Source: Holophagales bacterium (GTDB taxonomy: Bacteria; Acidobacteriota; Thermoanaerobaculia; Multivoradales; Multivoraceae). Taken from it: 64,000 nt of DNA. A program made the translations under genes and the position numbers. The notes under the pieces are model-generated. The model saw only the letters and a list, made by a program, of their open reading frames with translations. It did no database searches and was not told the DNA's origin. Location of the stretch: NCBI GenBank assembly GCA_009845425.1, contig VXZQ01000009.1:1-64000 (forward strand). The letters run 5' to 3'. This document shows, in pieces, positions 44,753 through 53,196 of the stretch; the first letter of the stretch is position 1, and every line of letters starts with the position of its first letter.

Positions 44753-45931
44753 TCAGACGCCGGCGCCGAAGTTGGCGGCGAGGATGGCCAGGTCCTCGCC
44801 GTCGACCTGGCCGCTGCCGTCGACATCGGCGTCGGCGTCGTAGCGCCGAGACCTGGCTCCGGCGCCGAACGCCAGGCCGAGGCGGACCAGATCCGCACCG
44901 GTGACCCGTCCGTCACGGTCCACGTCGCCCGGCGGAATGACCGCGCCGTAGACCTGGAAGCGGCCGAGCAGCCGGTTGTAGACGTTCCCGTGCAGGTCCC
45001 ACGCGCGAAGGGTCATCGTGACCACCCCGCTCAAGGGGACGGGCGGCTTGTAGCTCCAGGACAGACCTCGTCCATCGTCGTCCAGGACCGGGGCCGGCGC
45101 GGGCGCGCCGCCGACCACGAGCCTTGCCGACCCCTCCACGATGTCGCTGCCGAAGTCCCTCATCTTCACTGCCACCGTGGCTTCGGCCGGCACTTCATTC
45201 GCGCCGTGCGCCGGCGAGAGTCGGGTCGGCACGGGGGGCACGGTATCCGTCCCGAGGAGCGCGTCGGCGAAGACCGTCGCCAGCAGGTCGTAGCCCGGTC
45301 CGTTCGGGTGACCCACAGGGTCCTCCTCGCCCGCGTAGTAGTACTCCCGGAAGAGCCGCGCCCGGGTGCTGAGCACCTCGAACGGATCGATCAGGCCACG
45401 GCCCTGCTCCGCGGCCAGCAACCGGATCGCCTGCACGAGGTCCTGGTTCTCCACGTTGTTCGGATCGAAACGGGCATTCGGCAGGCGTGGAATCAGCGTC
45501 GCGTGGTAGGGCGTTCGGCCGGCCTCCGCCGCCCGCGAGGCCATCAGGTCCAGGTTGAACAGGGTCGTCTCCGGCGAGATGCCCCGGCTGATGTCGTTCG
45601 TGCCTTCCATCAACAGCAGGCAGTCGCCGGGTTCCGCGAGCACCTCGTCGATGCGCGCCAGCCCTTCCGGCGTCCGCTCGGCGCCCACTCCGCGGTTGTC
45701 GACGACAAGGCCGGGAACCAGTTCCTCCAGGCGCGGCGGGTAGCCTGGCGCCTCCCGCTCCGGATCGTCCCCCACCCCGGCCGTGATGCTGTCGCCGAAT
45801 GCCTTGCAGCGAGCGGGCGTCTGGGCCGTGGCGGCGGCGCAGAATCCGATGCCGCCGACGAGGATCGCGACGGCGAGCCGGAGGGCCCGCGGGGCGATGC
45901 CAGGGGGCCCGATGAGGTAGCTACCGGCCAA
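44753..45931 (-). CDS. Secreted SGNH/GDSL hydrolase with dockerin-like tail
   Basis: 392 aa from a TTG at 45931. Signal region AVAILVGGIGFCAAATAQ. SGNH blocks: GDSITAG (Ser), DNRGVG (Gly), GTNDIS (Asn) and DPVGHPNGPGYD (Asp/His). A beta-rich region follows (about 215-330), then two calcium-type dockerin half-repeats (DVDRDGRVTGADLVRLG and DVDGSGQVDGEDLAIL). Likely an esterase anchored to a partner module. No cohesin is in this window. Confidence 0.88.
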   Translation of the reverse strand: MAGSYLIGPPGIAPRALRLAVAILVGGIGFCAAATAQTPARCKAFGDSITAGVGDDPEREAPGYPPRLEELVPGLVVDNRGVGAERTPEGLARIDEVLAEPGDCLLLMEGTNDISRGISPETTLFNLDLMASRAAEAGRTPYHATLIPRLPNARFDPNNVENQDLVQAIRLLAAEQGRGLIDPFEVLSTRARLFREYYYAGEEDPVGHPNGPGYDLLATVFADALLGTDTVPPVPTRLSPAHGANEVPAEATVAVKMRDFGSDIVEGSARLVVGGAPAPAPVLDDDGRGLSWSYKPPVPLSGVVTMTLRAWDLHGNVYNRLLGRFQVYGAVIPPGDVDRDGRVTGADLVRLGLAFGAGARSRRYDADADVDGSGQVDGEDLAILAANFGAGV

Positions 45932-46002
45932 TGGGCGGCCATCCTACAAAGAGCCGGGTTCCGACCGTCCGCCGGGTTCCTTCCTTCTGGCTTATGTGGT
46001 AT

Positions 46003-46018
46003 TGTGCATGTTTGCACA
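46003..46018. promoter_or_regulatory. Palindrome at the promoter of the 46075 gene
   Basis: TGTGCA-TGTT-TGCACA. An extended -10 (TGGTATTGT) overlaps its left arm. Shared intergenic region with the divergent esterase gene, so one regulator could act on both. Confidence 0.45.
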
Positions 46019-46074
46019 TCCTGTGAGTCTTCCTTGTACTCGGGCCCACTACGCCCTTTGAGGAGAAGAACGGA

Positions 46075-47448
46075 ATGATGAGGCAAACCTGTGGCCTGGT
46101 GCTGACAGCGGTACTCGGGATTCCGGCCGTTCTTTCGGCACAGGGCACGTCGTACGTTCTGATCGGCGACACCGACGAAGCCCGGGAGGTTCTGCTCAGC
46201 GTCCACAACCCGACCGACGAGGGCCAGAGCTTCGAGATTCTCCCGATCGCGGCGGGAACCAACGGCGTCAACCGCTCGACCCCGTCCATGCGGATCGACG
46301 TTCCGGCCGGACGCACGATGGTCTACTCCGATCTCGCCCACGACGGTCCCGCGATGGTCGAGCTGACGGCCCACGGGCAACTCACGTTCCAGGCCTACAC
46401 GATGCCCAGGGACTCGAGCGGCAAGCGGATCGGCCTGCGAGAGCAGGTTCCGATCGTCGACTCGAAGAACCTCGTCTCCGGCGGAACCTGGGGCTTCGTG
46501 AGCGGGATACGGAGAGACAGCCGCGACCGCTCGGACTACGCGATCCTCAACCTGTCGCACACCAGCAGCACCTGCGAACACCGGGTGCGCGGCCACGACG
46601 GCAACTGGGCCGAGGAGTCCCGAGTTCTCAACCACCTGCCGCTGTCGCTGACCTACGTCGCCGACGTGCTCAAGGTGGTCGGCGTCGAGGTTGGCGATCA
46701 GTACACGATCTCCACGAACTGCGCCGACAACTTCTACGTCGCCGGGCTGGTCGCCGATGACGACGCGGACCGGCTGACCATCCTGCAACCCTCACAGAGC
46801 GGCGTCTCGACGCTGCGCCGTCCCGGGGACGTTCCGCCGGAACCGGAGCCCCCGAAAGATCCTCCGGCCGACGGCTCCTGTCTCTCGAACTGGAGGTGCA
46901 TCGGCCTGGAAGGCATCTTCCATCGCGCCACGACGGCCCGACCGAGCTTCGAGACCAGGCTCAACACGCCCGTGGGCGTCTACCAGCGGGCCGTCTTCCG
47001 CTTCAAGGTCCGCCACGGCGGCTGGAACCGCGTGTCTTCCCGCAACCAGAACCTGTTCTGGCTGGCTCGCGAGAAACACGTCGACCTGTTCGGTTTCGGA
47101 GTCGCCAAGGGCCCCGGCGGGCCCGCGCAGGTCTTCTACCGCACGGACTGGGGCATCAATCACGTGAACAAGCAGCGGGTGATCAAGCACTACCTGATGC
47201 GGGCCGGAGAGACGTACGACGTCATGTACGACTTCGACGCCGGCGGCGATCGCATCGTGCTGACTCTGACCGACTCGAACGGCAACGAGGTCATGAGGTC
47301 CGAGGGCCGGCCGAACATCTCCCAGATCCCCTTCGCGGAGGGACAGCGGATCGCTGTCGGCTTCGGCTTCCGAGGCGAACACCCAAACGAGCCGGCCCAG
47401 CCCGGCTGGCGCTGGTCCGACCTCCACATCGCACTGCTGCCCCAGTAG
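46075..47448 (+). CDS. Secreted protein of unknown function, two-domain beta-rich
   Basis: 457 aa from an ATG with GAGGAGAAG upstream. Signal peptide LVLTAVLGIPAVLSAQ. The first ~230 residues look like a beta-sandwich (VLLSVHNPTDEGQSFEI). A PEPEPPKDPP linker leads to a C-terminal domain with two Cys (CLSNWRC) and a lectin-like end (GFGFRGEHPNEPAQPGWRWSD). No catalytic motif recognised. Confidence 0.7.
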   Translation: MMRQTCGLVLTAVLGIPAVLSAQGTSYVLIGDTDEAREVLLSVHNPTDEGQSFEILPIAAGTNGVNRSTPSMRIDVPAGRTMVYSDLAHDGPAMVELTAHGQLTFQAYTMPRDSSGKRIGLREQVPIVDSKNLVSGGTWGFVSGIRRDSRDRSDYAILNLSHTSSTCEHRVRGHDGNWAEESRVLNHLPLSLTYVADVLKVVGVEVGDQYTISTNCADNFYVAGLVADDDADRLTILQPSQSGVSTLRRPGDVPPEPEPPKDPPADGSCLSNWRCIGLEGIFHRATTARPSFETRLNTPVGVYQRAVFRFKVRHGGWNRVSSRNQNLFWLAREKHVDLFGFGVAKGPGGPAQVFYRTDWGINHVNKQRVIKHYLMRAGETYDVMYDFDAGGDRIVLTLTDSNGNEVMRSEGRPNISQIPFAEGQRIAVGFGFRGEHPNEPAQPGWRWSDLHIALLPQ

Positions 47449-47475
47449 CCGCGCCGCCGCCATAAGGTTGCCGGC

Positions 47476-48945
47476 ATGAGGCGACGTCCGGCCGGAAACC
47501 GACTCGCGGCGGCGATCCTCGCCGTGGCCGTGTGGACGGGCTGCGCCGAGGCGCCGCCGGTCCACCGCGGACCCATCGTGCTGATCACGATCGACGCGCT
47601 GCGCGCCGACCTGGTCGGCACCGGCCTGCTACCGAACCTGGATGCTCTCGCGGAGGAAGCGAACTGGGCCGGTGAGGCGATCACGACCTCGAGCTGGACG
47701 GTGCCGTCCATGGCGTCCCTGTTCACGGGCCAGCAGCCCTGGCGTCACGGCAGTTGGCACAGCGCCCGCGCCCACCTGCGCGACGACGTGCCGACCCTGC
47801 CCGAGATCCTCCGTGAACTGGGCTACGAGAACGCAGCCTTTCGCTCGAACAGTTGGCTCACCCAGACCTTCGGCTACGTCCGCGGTTTCGACCGCTTCGG
47901 CCCGGTGAGCCGGATGGAACGGGTCACGGAGGTCCTGGCGGCGCTCGACGGCGGACAGCAATTCGTGTGGATGCACCTGCTGCCGCCACACGCGCCCTAC
48001 CGCCGGCACGCCCGCTATCTCGACCGCCTGGACGCGCCGCGCGACGACCTGCCGGAGCGAATCACTCCGCTCGACATGCGCCCGTTCGCGGACCCGGAGA
48101 GGCCCCTCGATCCGGATCAGCGGGAAAGGGCCTGGCAGCTGTACCAACTGACCGCCGCTCACGCGGACAGCCAGGTCGGCCGGATGCTGGACGCGCTGCG
48201 CGACAGCGGGCACTTCGACGAAGCCCTGATCGCCGTGACCTCCGACCACGGCGAGGAGTTCGGCGAGAACGGCCAGGTTCTGCACGGCAATAACCTGCAC
48301 CGGGTGCTGATCGAGGTGCCGCTGATCGTCAAGCTGCCGGCGGACTGGCCCCGTGCGATCGACCCCGGCGCGACGGTGGCCAACCACCGCCTGTTCTCCA
48401 CGCTGATCGAAGCCGCCGGCGGCACGCCGCCGCCCGGCAGTCCGCCCAGCCTGTTCGAGCCCAGCGCGGACGGCGCCCTGTCCGAGCTCTACCTGGGCAA
48501 CGGCGTGAACCGGATGTCCCTGGTCGAGGGCGACCGCCAGCTCATGTGGACCAGCCGCTTCGCGCCCGCTGAGGAGCGCTACTTCGACGCGATGCTGGCG
48601 CTAGCCGGCGCCGAGCCTCCGTCGCCGCTCCCGGAGCCGCCGGAGGAGCTGACGGCACGCCTCGAACGAGAGTTCGAAAACGCGCCGCCGCTCATGGGGG
48701 CGCCCGGAACCCGTCCCGGGCTCCAGGCCTTCGAGTGGGGCGCCGGCGGCGCGGTCGAGCCGGGCGCCGCGGAAGACGACTTCGCGCGCCGGTTGCAGGA
48801 CCGCTGGCAGGCGGAGAACGGTTCCGACCTGGCCGCGAGGCTCGCCGAGCGCGGCGAGCCCGAGATCAGTCCGGAAGAGATGGAACGGCTGCGCGCGCTG
48901 GGCTACGTCGTGACGTCGCGCAAGCCGGCGCCGCCCGAGGAGTAG
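47476..48945 (+). CDS. Sulfatase-family lipoprotein, non-cysteine nucleophile type
   Basis: 489 aa. Lipobox AVWTGC puts lipid on Cys23. Metal motifs ITIDALRADL and TSDHGEEFGENG. The nucleophile block SSWTVPSMASLFTG has Thr where sulfatases have Cys or Ser (CxPSR), and Met for Arg, so formylglycine activation is unlikely; it may be a phospho- or phosphonate-type hydrolase. C-terminal MERLRALGYV is common in this clade. Confidence 0.8.
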   Translation: MRRRPAGNRLAAAILAVAVWTGCAEAPPVHRGPIVLITIDALRADLVGTGLLPNLDALAEEANWAGEAITTSSWTVPSMASLFTGQQPWRHGSWHSARAHLRDDVPTLPEILRELGYENAAFRSNSWLTQTFGYVRGFDRFGPVSRMERVTEVLAALDGGQQFVWMHLLPPHAPYRRHARYLDRLDAPRDDLPERITPLDMRPFADPERPLDPDQRERAWQLYQLTAAHADSQVGRMLDALRDSGHFDEALIAVTSDHGEEFGENGQVLHGNNLHRVLIEVPLIVKLPADWPRAIDPGATVANHRLFSTLIEAAGGTPPPGSPPSLFEPSADGALSELYLGNGVNRMSLVEGDRQLMWTSRFAPAEERYFDAMLALAGAEPPSPLPEPPEELTARLEREFENAPPLMGAPGTRPGLQAFEWGAGGAVEPGAAEDDFARRLQDRWQAENGSDLAARLAERGEPEISPEEMERLRALGYVVTSRKPAPPEE

Positions 48946-48965
48946 GGCGCCACAGCCTGCCGTCC

Positions 48966-49034
48966 TGTCGGTGCGCGGGTCTTCTGACCCGCTGCCGCCA
49001 GAGGCGGCCAGAAGAGCGGGCCGCGAAGCGGCCA
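48966..49034. repeat. Composite repeat between convergent sulfatase and SDR genes
   Basis: TGTCGGTGC, GCGGGTCTTCTGACCCGC, GCCGCCAGAGGCGGC and CCGCGAAGCGG. Confidence 0.85.
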
Positions 49035-49044
49035 CGACTCTCCG

Positions 49045-49776
49045 CTACAGCCGCGGCTTGCTGGCCGGCCGGATCCGCAGGTCGTAGACCTCGGCCGACG
49101 GCGGCAGCGCGGCGGCGTCGACGATCGCGGTCGCCACGTCCGCCGGGTCGAGGAAGCGCTCGGCGTCGTAGCGCTGGCCGAGACCGCGGCAGACCTCCCG
49201 CTGCATCCGGCCGCGGGTCCTCCCGGGGTAGACGCTCAGCACCCGGACGCCGTCGGCGTTCACTTCGGCGCGCAGACCGTCGGCGACCGCCCGCAGCGCG
49301 TGCTTGCTCGCGGCGTAGGCGACGCTGCCGGCGCCCGCTCCGAGGCCCGCGGTCGAGTTGACGAACACGACCAGACCACGGCGGGCGCGGAGCCCCGGCA
49401 ACAGTCGCCGGGTCAGAACGTATGGAGCGCGGACATTGACGGCGAACTGGAGGTCGAGGTCCGCGATCGGCGCCGATTCGACCGCTCCCGCGCGAAAAGC
49501 GCCGGCGGCGTGGACGAGCAGGTCCACGCCGTCGCCCAACGACTCCGCGGCCGCGCCGGCCTCCCCGACCGCCGCCTGCCCGGTGAGGTCGCCGGCGACG
49601 GTCCGAACGGCGCCGCTTCCCGCCTCGAGTTCCGCGCCCATCTCCCGCAGCCGCGCCTCGTCCCGGCCCAGGAGCACCAGGGACGCCCCTTCGGCGGCGA
49701 GCGCCCGGGCGACCGCCCCGCCGATCGCGCCGGTGGCCCCGGCCACCACCGCTGTTCGATCGGCAAACCTCGACAC
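49045..49776 (-). CDS. Short-chain dehydrogenase/reductase
   Basis: 243 aa from a GTG at 49776. Cofactor motif GATGAIGGAVA, acidic DLT, NST and catalytic YAASK with Ser upstream. LGRDEARL after the second strand suits NADP. Substrate unknown. Convergent with the sulfatase, a repeat in between. Confidence 0.88.
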   Translation of the reverse strand: MSRFADRTAVVAGATGAIGGAVARALAAEGASLVLLGRDEARLREMGAELEAGSGAVRTVAGDLTGQAAVGEAGAAAESLGDGVDLLVHAAGAFRAGAVESAPIADLDLQFAVNVRAPYVLTRRLLPGLRARRGLVVFVNSTAGLGAGAGSVAYAASKHALRAVADGLRAEVNADGVRVLSVYPGRTRGRMQREVCRGLGQRYDAERFLDPADVATAIVDAAALPPSAEVYDLRIRPASKPRL

Positions 49777-49809
49777 GCGCGGAGCTTACCGGCCGGTAAG
49801 CTGCGGCTG

Positions 49810-50859
49810 ATGCCGAGGTCGCTTCGCCTGACGCTGACGATCCTCGCCTTGGCCGGCGCGTCTCCTGGGGAGATCGCCGCCGACGGGCTGACCGCCTACC
49901 GCGGATCGGCCTGGGCGCACCTCCAGGTGACCTCCGAACCGCCCGTCCTGTGGCTGGGAACCGAACGCTCCGTCGAGTTGCCCGCGGCCGGCGCGGCGTA
50001 CGCCGCCCGCTACGACGACCTGGTTCTGATCGAGCCCCAACCCGGCGGAAGGGCGGAGTGGGCCGTCGCGGGCGTCGCCCGCGGCGCGGACGGGCAGCGC
50101 TTCCTGCTGTACACCGGGCGCGGCGGGGAAGTGACCGCTCTGCCGGCGCCGGACCGGGCGCGACCGGAGAACCGGCTCGCCTCGGCCCGGTGGCTCGGGT
50201 CGGGCGGACCAGAGCCCCTGCACGGCCTTGCCTGGCTCGAAGCGAGCCGTCCCCGCGGCCAGGAAGTCTGGCTGGCGCGCTGGGGCGAGGGCTACTTCGA
50301 ACCTCCCTTCCGCCTGGTCGCGGATGGCCCCGGTTCCCAGACCGCCCTGGACGCGGCGGTGCTCGCCGACGGTTCCTGGCTGCTCGTCTGGTGCGCCTTC
50401 GACGGCGAGGACGACGAGCTCGTCTGGCGGCGGCGGCAAGCGGACGGAAGCTGGGTCGGCGGCCGGGTCTCGGCCGACAACGGCGTGCCCGACATCACGC
50501 CGCGGCTCCGGGTCACCCGGGACGGCGCCGCGGTCGCCTGGAGCCGCTACGACGGCCGCGTCTACCGGGTGCGAACGGCGCGCTTCGAAGACGGCCGCTG
50601 GAGCGGCGAAGACTGGGCAGGTCCCGCCGATTCGCTCTACCCCGAGTGGGCCGGCGGCGACGGCACGCTGCTCTACTTCGAAGGCGCGAACCGGACCTGG
50701 ACCGCGGCCGGACCGGCGTCGACGCTGCGCTTCGAGACGGCGACGCCGACGGCGCCCGTGCTCGACCGCGACTCCACGTCGGGTCTCCTGCGCGCGCTCT
50801 GGCCCGCGAGGTCCGGCTGGCGCGCCGAACCCGGACGGTCCGCCGGGGTACGACCGTGA
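49810..50859 (+). CDS. Secreted beta-propeller-like protein of unknown function
   Basis: 349 aa from the ATG at 49810; the longer frame is the antisense of the SDR gene. Signal MPRSLRLTLTILALAGA. Repeating strands with W/DG motifs (VLADGSWLLVWCAFDGEDD, VAWSRYDGRVYRV, DGRWSGEDW) suggest a sialidase-like propeller without visible catalytic residues. GTGA overlap with the next gene indicates a shared job. Confidence 0.65.
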   Translation: MPRSLRLTLTILALAGASPGEIAADGLTAYRGSAWAHLQVTSEPPVLWLGTERSVELPAAGAAYAARYDDLVLIEPQPGGRAEWAVAGVARGADGQRFLLYTGRGGEVTALPAPDRARPENRLASARWLGSGGPEPLHGLAWLEASRPRGQEVWLARWGEGYFEPPFRLVADGPGSQTALDAAVLADGSWLLVWCAFDGEDDELVWRRRQADGSWVGGRVSADNGVPDITPRLRVTRDGAAVAWSRYDGRVYRVRTARFEDGRWSGEDWAGPADSLYPEWAGGDGTLLYFEGANRTWTAAGPASTLRFETATPTAPVLDRDSTSGLLRALWPARSGWRAEPGRSAGVRP

Positions 50860-53189
50860 GGAGCGCCGTCCGGGCACTGGCCGCGCGTTTCCGGGCCCCG
50901 CTCCAGGACCGCGAAGGACTGTTCGCGAGCCGCACCGCGACCGTGACGCTGGCGGCCCTGAGCTGTTTCCTGCTGGCGGTGCCGCTGACTACGGCCAAGC
51001 CCGGCCAACCGGCGACGCTCAAGGCGGACGAGCCTGCCTACTACCTGATGGCGCTCAGCCTCGCCCGCGACCTCGACCTGAGCTACGAGCCGGCGGACGG
51101 CGACCGCCTGCTCGAGGAGTTCCCGTTCAGTTCGACCGGCAACCTGATCCTGATGACCTCGGACGGCTGGCAAACCGTGCACTACGGCAAGCCGCTGGCC
51201 TACCCGCTGTTCGGAGCGCCTTTCGCCGCGCTCTGGGGCGCGAACGGGCTGCTGTTCCTCAACATGGCGCTCTTCGTCGCCATGCTGTGGCTGGCGGCGA
51301 TGTTCCTGGCGCGTCGCGCCTCGCCCGCCGTCGCCGCCACCTTCGCCTGCGGCCTGCTCCTGCTCTCGGCCTGCTCGCGCTACGTGTTCTGGATCCAGCC
51401 GGAGGTGTTCAACATGTTCGGCGTCTTCGGCGCCCTCTACTGGGGCTTCGAGAACCGCCGGCGCGCATGGTGGCTGACGGTCCTCTCCGGCGTCCTGCTG
51501 GCGCTGCCGGTCTACAACAAGCCGATGTTCGCCGCCATCGCGCTGCCGCTGGCCGGCGCCTTCCTGCTGCGGCGGCAGTGGCGGACGGCCGCTCTCTGGA
51601 TCGCCGGCTTCGCGGCCACGCTGGCGCTGCTCTCGGCGATGTCGCTCGGGTGGACCGGCCAGTTGCTGCCCTACCTGGGCTCCGACGTGCGGGCGGCGGT
51701 GCGCGTGTGCGAGCCGGGCGGCTGGCCGCCCGAGATCGTCGAGGCCCGCCGCATCGCCGCCGGAGCCGCTCCGACGACGGGCGAAGCGGCCGCCGCGGTG
51801 ACCATCCCGGAGTCGCCCACGGGCAACACCTTCTCCTGGCTCTTCCGCGTTCCGCGCCAGTCGTTCGGCGAGGTCGTCGAGAACGTCGGCTACTTCCTGA
51901 TCGGCCGCCATGCCGGTCTCATGCCCTACCACCCGTTCGCGGTCATCGCCTTCGGCCTGTTCCTGTTCAGCGGCCGCCGCGACCGGGACCGCTGGCTGCT
52001 GGTCCTGGCTCTGGCCGTGATCGCGGGCTACTTCCTGCTCTTCATCGGCTGGAACTGGCAGGGCGGCGGCGGCTTCATCGGCAACCGCTACTTCGTCAGC
52101 GTGATGCCGGCGTTTCTCTTCCTCGTGCCGGGCCGGATCCCCCCGTGGACGCTGCCGGCCGGCTTCCTGGCCGCCGGCCTGTTCGTCGGCGCGATGGTGC
52201 TTGCGCCCTTCGGGGTCACCGTGCCCGCGCCGACGCTGCAGGCGCACACCCGCAACGCGCCGCTGCGCTACCTGCCGTTCGAGTTCTCTCTGCGCAACGT
52301 GCCCGGCTACGAGCGGAGAAGCATCGCCGGCATGACGATCCTGGGCCGGGCGGACCGAGTGCTGGAACGGGGCGGTTCCTGGTGGGTTGCCGCCCGCGGA
52401 CCGAGCGAGCTGTTCATCGAGTCCCGGCACCGGTTCGACAGCCTGACGCTCTTCGTCACTTCGCCCGTGGCGCCGAATCGCCTGCGGCTGAGGCTCGACG
52501 GCGGTCCGGCGGTCGACGTGGAGTTCGCGGAGGCCGGCCGGCGCCAGCGGGTGACTCTCGCTTCGTCCAGGCCGCACAAGACGCGAAGGCGCGACGGCCA
52601 CCGCAGCTACGTCCATCGCCTGCGCGTCGAGACCACCCGTGGCGCGCCGACCATCTGGACCAGGGTGCGGCCGCCGGCCCCGTGCGCCGCCTACGCCTGG
52701 AACCGCGAAACGGACGAGACCTTCTACCTCGGCGCCGAACTGCGCTTCCTCGGCAGCGAGGAGCACATGAACGCGGAGGTCTTCGCGGCGCGAATCGGCA
52801 CCGTCGGCCTGATGCCGGCCACGCTTCCGGCCGGGGCGGAGGTGGAACTCCCGGTCGGCGTGACGAACGAGTCCCAAGTCACCTGGCGGCGCCAGGGCTA
52901 CGTCGGAGTGAACCTCGCGTCCCGCTGGCGACAGGGCATCGCCGGGCCCGAAGACGACGGCGCGGAACCCGGCCCCCGGGTCGGCCCGGAAGGCCGCCGC
53001 AGCCTGCTGCCGGACCTGGCTCCGGGCGGCTTCGAAACGGTGATGCTGCCGGTCCGCGCACCGGACGAACCAGGCGACTACACCCTGGAGATCGACCTCG
53101 TCTACGAGCACGTCGCCTGGTTCGAGCAACGCGGCGTCGTACCGCTGCGGCTGCCGATCCGGGTGGAGGCGCCCGGCGCGCCGGAGTGA
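50856..53189 (+). CDS. Polytopic membrane protein, GT-C glycosyltransferase-like
   Basis: 777 aa from a GTG overlapping the previous stop. About ten membrane helices in the first ~470 residues; the acidic motif KADEPAYYLMALSLARDL lies in the first large loop, as in GT-C enzymes. The C-terminal ~300 residues are soluble and beta-rich. A lipid-linked sugar transferase is plausible but not shown. Confidence 0.65.
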   Translation: MRSAVRALAARFRAPLQDREGLFASRTATVTLAALSCFLLAVPLTTAKPGQPATLKADEPAYYLMALSLARDLDLSYEPADGDRLLEEFPFSSTGNLILMTSDGWQTVHYGKPLAYPLFGAPFAALWGANGLLFLNMALFVAMLWLAAMFLARRASPAVAATFACGLLLLSACSRYVFWIQPEVFNMFGVFGALYWGFENRRRAWWLTVLSGVLLALPVYNKPMFAAIALPLAGAFLLRRQWRTAALWIAGFAATLALLSAMSLGWTGQLLPYLGSDVRAAVRVCEPGGWPPEIVEARRIAAGAAPTTGEAAAAVTIPESPTGNTFSWLFRVPRQSFGEVVENVGYFLIGRHAGLMPYHPFAVIAFGLFLFSGRRDRDRWLLVLALAVIAGYFLLFIGWNWQGGGGFIGNRYFVSVMPAFLFLVPGRIPPWTLPAGFLAAGLFVGAMVLAPFGVTVPAPTLQAHTRNAPLRYLPFEFSLRNVPGYERRSIAGMTILGRADRVLERGGSWWVAARGPSELFIESRHRFDSLTLFVTSPVAPNRLRLRLDGGPAVDVEFAEAGRRQRVTLASSRPHKTRRRDGHRSYVHRLRVETTRGAPTIWTRVRPPAPCAAYAWNRETDETFYLGAELRFLGSEEHMNAEVFAARIGTVGLMPATLPAGAEVELPVGVTNESQVTWRRQGYVGVNLASRWRQGIAGPEDDGAEPGPRVGPEGRRSLLPDLAPGGFETVMLPVRAPDEPGDYTLEIDLVYEHVAWFEQRGVVPLRLPIRVEAPGAPE

Positions 53190-53196
53190 GGCGAGC

